64,000 bases of DNA from Nocardioides flavescens (lineage in GTDB: Bacteria; Actinomycetota; Actinomycetes; Propionibacteriales; Nocardioidaceae). Position 1 is the first letter of the stretch, and each line of letters begins with the position of its first letter. The translations under genes and the position numbers were made by a program. Where the stretch lies: contig NZ_WUEK01000007.1 of NCBI RefSeq assembly GCF_009823805.1, positions 186,001 to 250,000 on the forward strand, given 5' to 3'. A model generated the notes under the pieces. It was not told the DNA's origin and did not search any database. It saw nothing but the letters and a program-made list of their open reading frames with translations. Shown piece by piece: positions 35,277 through 43,892 of this stretch.

Positions 35277-36316
35277 CCGGGCCCGAGGTCGTCCGGGTCC
35301 ACCCACGCGACGACCTCTTCGACGCCTGGCACGCGACGTACGCCGAGGCGGTGGGTCACCGTGACGGCCCGTGGGCCGCGGCGTGGCAGCGCGAGGAGAT
35401 GCGGGTGTCGGTCGCCGACAGCGTCGGCGCCGTGACCGAGGTGTACGCCGCCACGGCCGGCGGGCGCGTCCTCGCGACCGGCTGGCTCCGGGCGTCCACG
35501 GTCGACAACCCGACGACCGCGGAGGTCGAGGTGACGACGGCGGTGGCCGAGCGCGGCCGCGGCCACGCGGCGCTGGTGCTGGCGCGGCTGGAGGAGCGGG
35601 CCCGCGAGCTGGGCCGCACCACGCTCACCGCCGAGCTCGCCTGGCCCGACGACGATCCCGACGGTGCGCGCTCGCCCGATCTGCGCTGGGCGCGTCGGCA
35701 CGGGTTCGAGGTGGGGCTGGTCGACGTGCAGCGACGGCTCGCGCTGCCCGTGGCCGACGCTGCGCTCGACGCCCTGGCGCGCGAGGCGGCCGAGCACCAC
35801 CGCGGCTACGAGCTCCGCTCGTTCACCGGGCCGGTGCCGGACGACCTGGCGCAGGGCTGGGCCGACCTCGCGGCCACGCTGATGACCGAGGCGCCGACCG
35901 GCGACATCGCCCGCGAGATCGAGTCGGCCGACGTCGGCGTGCTCCGCGAGCGAGAGGCGACGATCGAGCGCCAGGGGCGCATCAAGGTAAGCACCGCGGC
36001 GCTGACGGCCGGCGGCGAGGTGGTGGCCTACACCGACCTCGCCGTCACGCGCCACGAGCCGGACCGGGCCTACCAGTGGGGCACGCTGGTGCGAGCCGAC
36101 CACCGCGGTCACCGGCTCGGGCTGGCGCTCAAGGTGGCCAACCTGCGGCTGCTGCAGCAGGCGCACCCGCAGGTGCGCACGCTCCTGACCTACAACGCCG
36201 AGGTCAACGCGCCGATGGTCGCAGTCAACGAGCGGCTCGGCTTCCGGCCGGTGCTGCGCCTCGGCGAGCTCCACAAGAAGGTGGAGACACAGCGGGACCC
36301 CGCGACACGCGAGTGA
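35273..36316 (+). CDS. GNAT family N-acetyltransferase (tandem GNAT domains)
   Basis: A 347-residue protein with two GNAT-like halves. The N-terminal half has VTTAVAERGRGHAALVLARLEE and the C-terminal half has the better acetyl-CoA motif GTLVRADHRGHRLGLALKVANL. The start is GTG 35273 in the ABC-F stop; the frame extends further upstream only as a shadow. The acceptor is unknown. It is coupled to the ABC-F gene. Confidence 0.85.
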   Translation: MTGPEVVRVHPRDDLFDAWHATYAEAVGHRDGPWAAAWQREEMRVSVADSVGAVTEVYAATAGGRVLATGWLRASTVDNPTTAEVEVTTAVAERGRGHAALVLARLEERARELGRTTLTAELAWPDDDPDGARSPDLRWARRHGFEVGLVDVQRRLALPVADAALDALAREAAEHHRGYELRSFTGPVPDDLAQGWADLAATLMTEAPTGDIAREIESADVGVLREREATIERQGRIKVSTAALTAGGEVVAYTDLAVTRHEPDRAYQWGTLVRADHRGHRLGLALKVANLRLLQQAHPQVRTLLTYNAEVNAPMVAVNERLGFRPVLRLGELHKKVETQRDPATRE

Positions 36317-36336
36317 CGGACCCGGGTGCGTGTCGC

Positions 36337-36409
36337 GGGGTCCCACCTCCTCGGAGAACCCACCGTCGTCGCTCGGTGGGCGTTCAGGGACCCCCTCTGT
36401 CGTCAGAGG
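36337..36409. terminator. Nested hairpins between convergent GNAT and HtrA genes
   Basis: Outer arms GGGGTCCC (36337-36344) and GGGACCCC (36387-36394) enclose an inner hairpin CCCACCG/CGGTGGG (36359-36365 with 36374-36380). A further hairpin CCTCTG/CAGAGG (36394-36399 with 36404-36409) follows. The spacer between the two stop codons is 102 bases, and these structures can end transcription from both sides. Confidence 0.6.
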
Positions 36410-36418
36410 AGGAGGACC

Positions 36419-37699
36419 TCAGCTCGTGGCGGTCGCCGCGTCGGAGTCGAGGGTCATCTGGGCGGTCTCGGTCTGGCCGTCACGGGTGTAGGTGACGGTG
36501 ACCTGGTCGCCGGGGCGGTACGAGCGGATCGTGGCGACCAGCGCGTCGGGGTCGGTGATGAGCGTGTCGTCGACCTTGGTGATGACGTCACCGGCCTGGA
36601 GCCCGGCACCCGCGGCGGCCGAGCCGTCGCCCACCTTCTGGATCTGTGCGCCGTCGCTGACCTGGGCGCCCGGTTGCTGCTGCCCGTCGGTGCTCACTCC
36701 GACCTGCGAGACCTGGACGCCGAGCTGGGCGTGGGTCGGGGTCTCGCCCTTCGCCATCTGCTCGACGATCGGGAGCACCTCGTCCATCGGGATGGCGAAG
36801 CCGAGACCGATCGAGCCGCTCTCGCCGCCCGAGCTCGACCCGGCGGTCGCGATGGAGGCGTTGATGCCGACGACGTGGCCGTTCAGGTCGACCAGCGCGC
36901 CGCCGCTGTTGCCGGGGTTGATGGCCGCGTCGGTCTGGATCGCGGGGTAGACCGCGGTCGCGTCGCTCTGCTCCGAGGTCGCGCCCACGTCGACCGGGCG
37001 GTTGAGGGCGCTGACGATGCCGCTGGTCACGGTGGACTCGAGGCCCAGGGGCGAGCCGATGGCCACGACGCCCTCGCCGACCTTGAGGTCGCTGGACTTG
37101 CCGAGCGTGGCGGGGGTGAGGCCCGAGACGCCCTGCGCCTGGATGAGGGCGGTGTCGGTCAGCGGGTCGGTGCCGAGCACCGTCGCGCTCGCCTTCGTGC
37201 CGTCGTTGAACGACACGGTGAGGCTGCCGCCGTCACCGGCCAGGGCGACGACGTGGTTGTTGGTCAGGATCTGACCGTCGGAGCTCATGATGATGCCGGA
37301 GCCCGAACCGGAGCCCTGGCTGCCGCTGACGTCGATCTTGACGACCGAGGGCAGCACCTCCTGCGCGACGGCCTCGACGCTGCCGTCCGCGGCGGTCGTC
37401 GACGGGGTGTCGACGACCTTGGCGGTCTGCACGGAGCTGCTGCCGGACGTGCCGGCCGGGCCGTCGTCGAGCGCGGAGAAGACCGCGGCGCCTCCGACAC
37501 CGGCGGCACCGCCCACGAGCAGCGAGGCGGCGACGACCGAGCCGGCGAAGGCCAGGCGCCGCTTCGGCTTGCGGGCCGGCGGCGGGGTGGGGAAGAGCTG
37601 GGGGCCGGCGGTGTACGGACGCCAGGCCGGCGGGCCCTGCGGTTCGGAGGGCCGCGGCTCCGGGGACTGCTGCGGGAAGTTCGGGTCGTCGTTCGTCAC
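36419..37699 (-). CDS. HtrA/DegP-like S1C serine protease with PDZ domain
   Basis: A membrane-anchored periplasm-side protease. The N-terminal 47 residues are Pro-rich and cytosolic, and one membrane segment spans about 48-75. The trypsin-like domain has His149 (TNNHVV), Asp182 (TDTAL) and Ser265 (NPGNSGGAL). A PDZ domain covers about residues 320-400 (GLQAGDVITKVDDTLI). It has about 426 residues. I chose GTG 37699 (MTNDDPN); GTG 37705 two codons upstream is equally possible. It is divergent from the MFS gene, with a 97-base shared spacer. Confidence 0.92.
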   Translation of the reverse strand: MTNDDPNFPQQSPEPRPSEPQGPPAWRPYTAGPQLFPTPPPARKPKRRLAFAGSVVAASLLVGGAAGVGGAAVFSALDDGPAGTSGSSSVQTAKVVDTPSTTAADGSVEAVAQEVLPSVVKIDVSGSQGSGSGSGIIMSSDGQILTNNHVVALAGDGGSLTVSFNDGTKASATVLGTDPLTDTALIQAQGVSGLTPATLGKSSDLKVGEGVVAIGSPLGLESTVTSGIVSALNRPVDVGATSEQSDATAVYPAIQTDAAINPGNSGGALVDLNGHVVGINASIATAGSSSGGESGSIGLGFAIPMDEVLPIVEQMAKGETPTHAQLGVQVSQVGVSTDGQQQPGAQVSDGAQIQKVGDGSAAAGAGLQAGDVITKVDDTLITDPDALVATIRSYRPGDQVTVTYTRDGQTETAQMTLDSDAATATS

Positions 37700-37784
37700 G
37701 TCCACCAGAGTGCGCACCGGGCCTGTGATCTGCCTGAGACCGACCTGGGACCTGGAGAAGAGTCCGTGCCCGGTTCCGACGGCG

Positions 37785-37790
37785 TAGGTT
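37785..37790 (+). promoter_or_regulatory. -10 element of leaderless MFS-acyl-CoA synthetase transcript
   Basis: TAGGTT, exactly 6 bases before GTG 37797, with no ribosome binding site between. Confidence 0.55.
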
Positions 37791-37796
37791 GCGCCG

Positions 37797-39062
37797 GTGC
37801 GTGACGAGCAGCTGGCCCCCCTGCGCCACCGCGACTTCCGCCTCCTCGTGGGCGGTACGACGATCAGCGCCCTCGGCAACGCCATCACCCCGGTCGCGCT
37901 CGCGTTCGCCGTCCTCGACCTCGGCGGCTCCGCCACCGACCTCGGCCTCGTGGTCGCGGCGTACGCCGCCGCGGAGGTCGTGACGGCGTTGTTCGGAGGG
38001 GTGCTGGGCGACCGGGTGCCGCGCCAGCTGATGCTCGAGGGCTCCTCGGCCGCGTGCGCGGTCAGCCAGGCGGTGCTCGCGGTGCTGCTCGTCGGCGGCT
38101 GGGCGACCCTGCCGCTGCTGGCCGTGGTCGGGGTCGTCAACGGTTGCCTCGGCGCCCTGGCCCAGCCGTCGTCGTCGGCCCTGACCCGCCAGACCGTGCC
38201 GGAGGGCCTCCTCGCCCCGGCGGTGGCGCTGCGCGGGCTGATGCAGACGTCGGCGATGGTGGTGGGCTACGCCGTCGGCGGCGTGCTGGTGGCCGCGGTC
38301 GGCGCCGGCTGGGCGATCGCGGTGGACGCGGCGACGTTCGCCCTCGCCGCGGTCTGCTTCGCCGGGCTGCGCGTGCCCCCGCTCCGCACGGACGGCCCGC
38401 GCGGGTCGATGCTCGCCGACCTCGGCGACGGCTGGCGCGAGGTCGCGCGGCACTCGTGGCTGGTGCTGCTGATCGGCCAGGCGCTGCTCTACCACCTCTT
38501 CTACGGCGGCGCCCAGGGCGTGCTCGGCCCCATCGTCGTGGGGGAGGAGTTCGGGCGCACCGCCTGGGGCGTGGCGCTCGGCTCGCTGATGGCGGGGTTC
38601 GTCGTGGGCGGAATGGTCTGCCTGCGGTGGCGACCGCGCCGGATGCTGCTCGTCGGCACGCTCCTGCTGTCGCTGACGGCGGCGTTCCCGCTGTCGATGG
38701 CGCTGAGCCCGACCCTGCCCCTCGTGCTGCTGGGCGCCTTCGCCCACGGGTTCGGCCTGCAGGTCTTCGACGTCTTCTGGCAGCTCGCCATCCAGGAGAA
38801 CGTCGCGGAGGACAAGCTCGCCCGCGTCTACTCATTCGACCTCGTCGGCTCCTTCGTGGCCCGGCCGGTCGGTCTCGCGCTGACCGGCCCGGTCGCCGCG
38901 GCGGTGGGGCTCGACGCCTGGCTGCTGGTGGTCGCCGCCGTGATCTGGTGCTCCTCGCTGCTCACGCTCCTGGCTCCCGGCGTACGCCGGCTCGAGCGGC
39001 GTGGACCGACCCTTGTCGCCGGGAGTGAGCCAGGACACACTGCGGGGCATGCCAGCCCCTGA
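37797..39062 (+). CDS. MFS transporter
   Basis: A 421-residue major facilitator superfamily permease with about 12 hydrophobic segments (LRHRDFRLLVGGTTISALGNAITPVALAFAVLDLGGSATDLGLVVAAYAA). The loop GGVLGDRVPRQLML between TM2 and TM3 is the family motif A. The type resembles MFS drug/macrolide-efflux-like or enterobactin exporters; the substrate is unknown. Its 3' end overlaps the acyl-CoA synthetase gene start by 14 bases. Confidence 0.87.
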   Translation: MRDEQLAPLRHRDFRLLVGGTTISALGNAITPVALAFAVLDLGGSATDLGLVVAAYAAAEVVTALFGGVLGDRVPRQLMLEGSSAACAVSQAVLAVLLVGGWATLPLLAVVGVVNGCLGALAQPSSSALTRQTVPEGLLAPAVALRGLMQTSAMVVGYAVGGVLVAAVGAGWAIAVDAATFALAAVCFAGLRVPPLRTDGPRGSMLADLGDGWREVARHSWLVLLIGQALLYHLFYGGAQGVLGPIVVGEEFGRTAWGVALGSLMAGFVVGGMVCLRWRPRRMLLVGTLLLSLTAAFPLSMALSPTLPLVLLGAFAHGFGLQVFDVFWQLAIQENVAEDKLARVYSFDLVGSFVARPVGLALTGPVAAAVGLDAWLLVVAAVIWCSSLLTLLAPGVRRLERRGPTLVAGSEPGHTAGHASP

Positions 39063-40629
39063 GCCCACCTTCGTCGACGACCGTCTGGCCCACTGGGCGC
39101 AGCAGACCCCCGACGCCCTCGCCTTCACCTACGGGGAGCGGAGCTGGACGTGGGCGGAGTGGGAGGACCGCGTGCGGCGGTGCGCCGGTGGCCTCCAGGA
39201 CCTCGGCATCGGCCGCGGCGACGTCGTGGCGTTCCTCGACAAGAACCACCCCGCCTGCGTGGAGCTGTCGCTCGCCGCCGGCTCGCTCGGTGCGGCCAAC
39301 GCGATCGTCAACTGGCGCTCGGCCGGCGACGAGGTCGACTACGCCGTCAACGACTCCGGCGCCCGGGTGCTGCTCGTCGGCTCCGAGCTGATGCCGCTCG
39401 TCGAGGGCATCCGCGACCGGCTGACCCACGTCGAGCACGTCATCGAGGTGACGCCCGGCGGGGCCGACGGCGACGCCTACGAGGCGTTCCTGGCCGCCTC
39501 GCCACGCGTGGGTCGCGCCGACGACGTGGACCCCGACGACACCTGCCTGGTGATGTACTCCTCCGGCACGACGGGGCGGCCCAAGGGCGTCATGCTGAGC
39601 CACCGCAACATGGTCCGCCACACCGTCAACGCCCACGACGGCTGGGAGTTCGAGCCCGGCGACGTCAACCTCGTCGCCATGCCGCTGTTCCACGTCGGCG
39701 GGTCGTCCTACGTCCTGTTCGGCATCCACGACGGCATCGCGTCGTACATGACCCGCGACCCGGACGGCGCGTCCCTCGCGGCGGGCATCCTCGCCGGCGC
39801 CAACCGCACCTTCCTGGTGCCGGCCGTGCTGGCCCAGGTGCTGCAGGCCGGCGGGGACGCCGTGAAGCTCTTCGGCGCGCTGCGCACCTACACCTACGGC
39901 GCCGCGCCGATGCCGCCGCCGCTGCTGCGCGCGGCGATGGAGGCCTGGCCCGACACCGACTTCATCCAGGTCTACGGGCTCACCGAGGTCGCGGGCGTCG
40001 CGACCCATCTCATGCCCGAGGAGCACCGCACCGCCGTCGCCTCCGGCCACCCGGAGTGGCTGGTCTCCGCCGGGCGGGCGCTGCCCGAGGTCGAGGTGCG
40101 CGTGGTCGATCCCGGCACGCTCGAGGACGTCGGCGTCGGCGAGCACGGCGAGCTGTGGCTGCGCACGCCCCAGCTGTTCCGCGGCTACCTCGGCAAGCCC
40201 GAGGAGACCGCTCAGGTCATCACCGAGGACGGCTGGTTCCGCACCGGCGACATGGGCAAGGTCGACGCCGACGGCTTCGTCTACGTCGAGGACCGGCTCA
40301 AGGACATGATCATCACCGGCGGGGAGAACGTGTACTCGCCCGAGGTCGAGCGGGTCCTCGCCGAGCACCCGGCCGTCATGGAGGTCGCCATCATCGGCAT
40401 CCCCGACGAGGTCTGGGGCGAGTCGGTCAAGGCGGTCGTCTCGCTCCACCCGGGGGCCTCGGCGACCTCGGAGGAGCTCATCGAGTTCTGCCGGGCCTCG
40501 CTCGCGAGGTTCAAGTGCCCGCGCACCGTCGACGTCCTCGAGGCGCTGCCGCGCAACCCCACCGGCAAGATTCTCAAGCGAGAGCTGCGACGTCCCTACT
40601 GGGAGGGGCGCTCACGCGCGGTGAACTGA
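39049..40629 (+). CDS. Acyl-CoA synthetase (AMP-forming, FadD/class I adenylate-forming)
   Basis: Activates a carboxylic acid to its CoA ester via an acyl-adenylate. The 526-residue product from ATG 39049 has the P-loop-like YSSGTTGRPKGVMLSH, the YGLTEVAG motif, the hinge RTGDMGKVDADGFVYVEDRLKDMIITGGENVYSPEVE and the catalytic C-terminal lysine in NPTGKILKRELR. Substrate chain length is not evident. It overlaps the MFS gene by 14 bases, and its 3' end overlaps the convergent ceramidase-like gene by 56 bases. Confidence 0.9.
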   Translation: MPAPEPTFVDDRLAHWAQQTPDALAFTYGERSWTWAEWEDRVRRCAGGLQDLGIGRGDVVAFLDKNHPACVELSLAAGSLGAANAIVNWRSAGDEVDYAVNDSGARVLLVGSELMPLVEGIRDRLTHVEHVIEVTPGGADGDAYEAFLAASPRVGRADDVDPDDTCLVMYSSGTTGRPKGVMLSHRNMVRHTVNAHDGWEFEPGDVNLVAMPLFHVGGSSYVLFGIHDGIASYMTRDPDGASLAAGILAGANRTFLVPAVLAQVLQAGGDAVKLFGALRTYTYGAAPMPPPLLRAAMEAWPDTDFIQVYGLTEVAGVATHLMPEEHRTAVASGHPEWLVSAGRALPEVEVRVVDPGTLEDVGVGEHGELWLRTPQLFRGYLGKPEETAQVITEDGWFRTGDMGKVDADGFVYVEDRLKDMIITGGENVYSPEVERVLAEHPAVMEVAIIGIPDEVWGESVKAVVSLHPGASATSEELIEFCRASLARFKCPRTVDVLEALPRNPTGKILKRELRRPYWEGRSRAVN

Positions 40630-41395
40630 CGGCGGACCGCTCGCTTGCCCACAGCCGGAACAGGCACCACGCGGCGAGGGCGCAGAGCAGGTGCCACACG
40701 CCGTGGCCCTGGTAGACCGAGTCGGGGAAGCACCACGCCGAGCCGGTCGACCCCGTCGTCCAGATCGCGAACGCCGCGACCAGGCTGCTGAGCGCCGCCG
40801 CCAGCCAAAGGCGGTCGCGGTCGGTGCGCGTGCGGGCCTCGACGACGACCGCGGCGAGCAGCACGGCCCCGAAGGCGAGGTTGCCTGCGGTGTGCACCAC
40901 CGGCGCCGACCACCCGCCGACGTCGGCGGCCACCTGCACGCCCAGCGCCGCCACCGCGGTGACCGCCATCGTCGCGGGCCCGCCAGCACTGCGGCGCAGC
41001 ACGGCGAAGCCCAGGGCGAACGCCGCCACGGCGTACATGCTGAGCACGTCGATGCCGCCGCCCAGCGCGGTGCCCGTCGCGTGCAGGGCCGCGCTGCCCG
41101 GGCCGAGCAGCACCACCAGCACGGCGTACGCCGTGGCGAGGGCGGGCCAGCGACCCAGCGCGCCCGTGCCGAGCGCCCCGCGGCGGGTCCGCACCGCGAC
41201 GGCCAGCCCGGCGACGACGAAGCCGGCGTTGGTCAGTGAGTTGACCGGCTGGCGCACGTGGGCGTGGGCGGCCTCGCAGAACTGCGCGCCGGCGCCGATG
41301 TCGGCTCCGAGCCAGCCGCCGGCGACCGCGGCGGTCAACGCGGCGGTGGAGACGACGGCGGCTCCTGCGGTGAGACGCACGGGGTCCGGGCGCAC
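40574..41395 (-). CDS. Ceramidase-like (CREST superfamily) integral membrane protein
   Basis: A 273-residue protein with about seven hydrophobic segments. The motif order fits the alkaline ceramidase/PAQR CREST superfamily: FCEAAHAHVRQPVNSLTNAGF near TM1-2, ALHATGTALGGGIDVLSMY in the middle and HGVWHLLCALAAWCLF at the end, providing the Ser/His/Asp set that would bind a catalytic zinc. CREST members hydrolyse amide bonds in lipids. The true substrate in an actinobacterium is unknown. GTG 41395 follows GGAGG by 8 bases. Confidence 0.78.
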   Translation of the reverse strand: MRPDPVRLTAGAAVVSTAALTAAVAGGWLGADIGAGAQFCEAAHAHVRQPVNSLTNAGFVVAGLAVAVRTRRGALGTGALGRWPALATAYAVLVVLLGPGSAALHATGTALGGGIDVLSMYAVAAFALGFAVLRRSAGGPATMAVTAVAALGVQVAADVGGWSAPVVHTAGNLAFGAVLLAAVVVEARTRTDRDRLWLAAALSSLVAAFAIWTTGSTGSAWCFPDSVYQGHGVWHLLCALAAWCLFRLWASERSAVSSPRVSAPPSRDVAALA

Positions 41396-41507
41396 GGGTC
41401 GCCTCCCGGTCGTCGTGGGTTCACCTGCTGTTCACCTTCGAGCGACGATGGTGCCCCAGCGGGGCTGCCGATGGGAAGCCGGAGGGAGCCGTGAGGCCCC
41501 GGACCGA

Positions 41508-41768
41508 TCAGCGCTCGAGGTCGGCCTCGACCGGGTCGGCCGCGCTCTCCTCGTCGAAGGGGTGGTCGGCCACGAACTGCCGGGTCTGGGCGTAGAGGCG
41601 CTGGATGTACTCCTCCAGCTTGGTCCCCTCGACCCGCCACTGGCCACGTCCGCCGATCTTGATCGCCTCGATCTCGTTGCGACGGACGAGGGCGTAGACC
41701 TGCGCGCTGGAGGTGTTGAGGATCTCGGCGACGTCCGCGAGGGTCAGGAAGCGCGGGCTGTCGGCCAT
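41508..41768 (-). CDS. Small MerR/excisionase-like DNA-binding protein
   Basis: An 86-residue protein with a winged helix-turn-helix: FLTLADVAEILNTSSAQVYALVRRNEIEAIKIGGRGQWRVEGTKLEEYIQR. The fold is that of BldC/excisionase-type regulators. The acidic C-terminus is short. ATG 41768 lies 6 bases after GACGAT, a weak -10 match, so it may be leaderless. It is divergent from the CpaB/CpaE-like pair, whose regulation it may serve. Confidence 0.85.
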   Translation of the reverse strand: MADSPRFLTLADVAEILNTSSAQVYALVRRNEIEAIKIGGRGQWRVEGTKLEEYIQRLYAQTRQFVADHPFDEESAADPVEADLER

Positions 41769-41862
41769 GACCCCATCGTCGCAGACCACGCTGGGCACAC
41801 GGGTCACACCACTCACGACCTGTGGATGAGCACTTCACCCGAGCGCGTGCTCCTTGCACCAT

Positions 41863-42618
41863 GTGGACGTGGCCAGACTCGGGGGAGCCACGACCGCCGG
41901 CGCGCGGTCGGGCGCAGCACAGCCAGACGACCGCACCGGCGCCCGGGCGGGCGCCGCCGTCGACGCGGTGCCGCCCGCCCAGCGCAGCCAGCGTCCGGTG
42001 TGGCGCGACCCCCGGCTGTGGATCGGCGTCGTGCTGGTCGCCGCCAGCGTGGTGGCCGGAGCGCGACTGTTCGCCTCCGCCGACGACACCGTCCAGGTCT
42101 GGACCGCGGGCTCCGACCTCGGGGCCGGGCAGCGGCTCGACCCCGGCGACCTGGTGGCTCAGCGGGTGCGTTTCGCCGATGCCGCCGCGCTCGGTGACTA
42201 CTTCACCGTCGACGACGAGCTGCCGGCCGACAGCGAGGTGACCCGTGTGGTCGGCGCCGGCGAGCTGCTGCCGCGCTCGGCCGTCGGCGCGGCGAGCAGC
42301 TCCGGGCTGGTCGAGGTGCCGATCGCGGTCGACGCCGAGCTGGTGCCCCCGGGCGTCGGGCCCGGCGACACGGTCGACGTCTACCTCGTGGCGCCCCTCG
42401 ACGGCGGCGGGGGTGCTCAGCCCAGCGCGCCTGCCGCCGCGGCCGGTCCCGCGCTCGCGGGGGTCAGCGTGGTGGCGGCACCCGCTGCTGCGTCGTCGTT
42501 CGGCACGAGCGGCAAGCGCCAGCTCGTGCTGGCCGTGCCCGAGGCGGAGGCGCCGGGCTTCTTCGCGCAGCTCGCGCAGTACGACCTGCCGACCTTCACC
42601 GTGGTGCGGCGCGGCTGA
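41863..42618 (+). CDS. SAF-domain membrane protein, CpaB/RcpC-like
   Basis: About 251 residues with a Pro/Ala-rich N-terminus, one membrane segment (WIGVVLVAASVVAGARLFA) and a SAF domain (VQVWTAGSDLGAGQRLDPGDLVAQRVRF...VGAGELLPRSAVG). In Flp/Tad pilus systems CpaB/RcpC sits in the periplasm. Start choice is uncertain: GTG 41863 is used; TTG 41854 and GTG 41869 are alternatives. The next gene overlaps the stop by one base. Confidence 0.83.
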   Translation: MDVARLGGATTAGARSGAAQPDDRTGARAGAAVDAVPPAQRSQRPVWRDPRLWIGVVLVAASVVAGARLFASADDTVQVWTAGSDLGAGQRLDPGDLVAQRVRFADAAALGDYFTVDDELPADSEVTRVVGAGELLPRSAVGAASSSGLVEVPIAVDAELVPPGVGPGDTVDVYLVAPLDGGGGAQPSAPAAAAGPALAGVSVVAAPAAASSFGTSGKRQLVLAVPEAEAPGFFAQLAQYDLPTFTVVRRG

Positions 42619-43892
42619 TGCGCGTCGTCCTCCTGGTCGCAGCCGGGGCCGCCTGGGAGAGTGCGGCGCTGACGCTGCTCTCCGAGCGCCGCGACGTGGT
42701 CGTCCTCAAGCGCTGCGTCGACGTCGACGACCTGCTCGCGAGCGCCACGTCGGGCCAGGCCGACACCGCGGTCGTCGCGCTGGAGGCGCCGGGGCTCGAC
42801 CTCGCCGCCGTCGACCACCTGCGCCGCCACGGCGTGCGGCCCGTCGGCGTCGCCCCCGGCGGCCCCCACCTCGACCCGGCCCGCGTGCGCGCGACCCGCA
42901 TCGGGCTGCGCGCCGTCGTGGCCGAGGACGACCTGGCCTCGCTCGCCGCGGCCGTCACCTCCGACGAGCCCGAGCCGGCCCCGGTCGACGCGTGGGCCGA
43001 CGCGCCGGTCGGCGCGCCCGACCCCGACCTGCCGGCGTACGACGAGCCGCGAGCGCGCGGTCGGGTGATCGCGGTGTGGGGACCCGCCGGCGCCCCGGGG
43101 CGCACGACCGTCGCGACCGCGCTGGCCGCGGTGCTGGGCCGCCACCACCGCACGACGCTCGTCGACGCCGACCCGGCCGGCGGCAGCGTCGCGCAGGTCC
43201 TGGGTGTCCTCGACGAGGTGTCCGGCCTGCTCTCGGCGGCCCGGCTGGCGGGCGCGGGGATGCTCGAGGAGCGCTTCTCCAGCGTGCAGCGCGCCCTCGA
43301 CGGCCGCCTCACCGTCGTGACCGGGCTCCCGCGACCGGACCGGTGGAGCGAGGTGCGGGCGGGCACCGTCGAGCTGATCGCCGACCTCGCCGCCGCAGCC
43401 GGCCACGTCGTGCTCGACACCGGCTCGAGCCTGGAGGGGGCCGAGGGCGACCAGGCCGGCCGGGCGGGGCGCCACCAGCTGACCTTGTCCGCCCTCGACG
43501 TCGCCGACGAGATCGTGCTCGTCGGCACCCCCGACCCGGTCGGGCTCTCGCGGCTCGCCCGCGCCGCCGTCGAGCTCGGCGAGCTCCACCCGCACACCCC
43601 GGTGCGCGTCGTCGTCAACCGGATGCGGACCAGCATCGGCTGGTCCGAGCGCGACGTCACCCAGATGATCTCCGGCTTCGCCGACCCGGCCGGGCTCCAC
43701 TTCCTGCCCGAGGACCAGGCCGTCGTCGACCGGGCCCTCGTCACCGGGCGCAGCCTGGTCGACACCGCTCCCGACTCGGCCCTCGTGGCCGGGGTCCGCA
43801 CCCTCGCCCACGAGCTGGTCGGTGCCGTCGGTGAGCCGCCGCGCCGGGGCCGCCTCAGGCGGCGAACAGCAGGTACAACCCGCCCACGGTGA
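42618..43892 (+). CDS. CpaE/TadZ-like MinD-family ATPase with altered P-loop
   Basis: A 424-residue protein with a receiver-like N-terminal domain (1-110), a Pro-rich linker and a MinD/ParA-type ATPase domain. The deviant Walker A reads GPAGAPGRTT (155-164), with Arg162 in place of the P-loop lysine, a feature also known in TadZ/CpaE proteins. LVDADPAGGS and GHVVLDTGSSLEG follow. The companion pilus genes (TadA ATPase, TadB/C, Flp pilin) are not adjacent. Its last 38 bases overlap a convergent gene. Confidence 0.83.
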   Translation: MRVVLLVAAGAAWESAALTLLSERRDVVVLKRCVDVDDLLASATSGQADTAVVALEAPGLDLAAVDHLRRHGVRPVGVAPGGPHLDPARVRATRIGLRAVVAEDDLASLAAAVTSDEPEPAPVDAWADAPVGAPDPDLPAYDEPRARGRVIAVWGPAGAPGRTTVATALAAVLGRHHRTTLVDADPAGGSVAQVLGVLDEVSGLLSAARLAGAGMLEERFSSVQRALDGRLTVVTGLPRPDRWSEVRAGTVELIADLAAAAGHVVLDTGSSLEGAEGDQAGRAGRHQLTLSALDVADEIVLVGTPDPVGLSRLARAAVELGELHPHTPVRVVVNRMRTSIGWSERDVTQMISGFADPAGLHFLPEDQAVVDRALVTGRSLVDTAPDSALVAGVRTLAHELVGAVGEPPRRGRLRRRTAGTTRPR

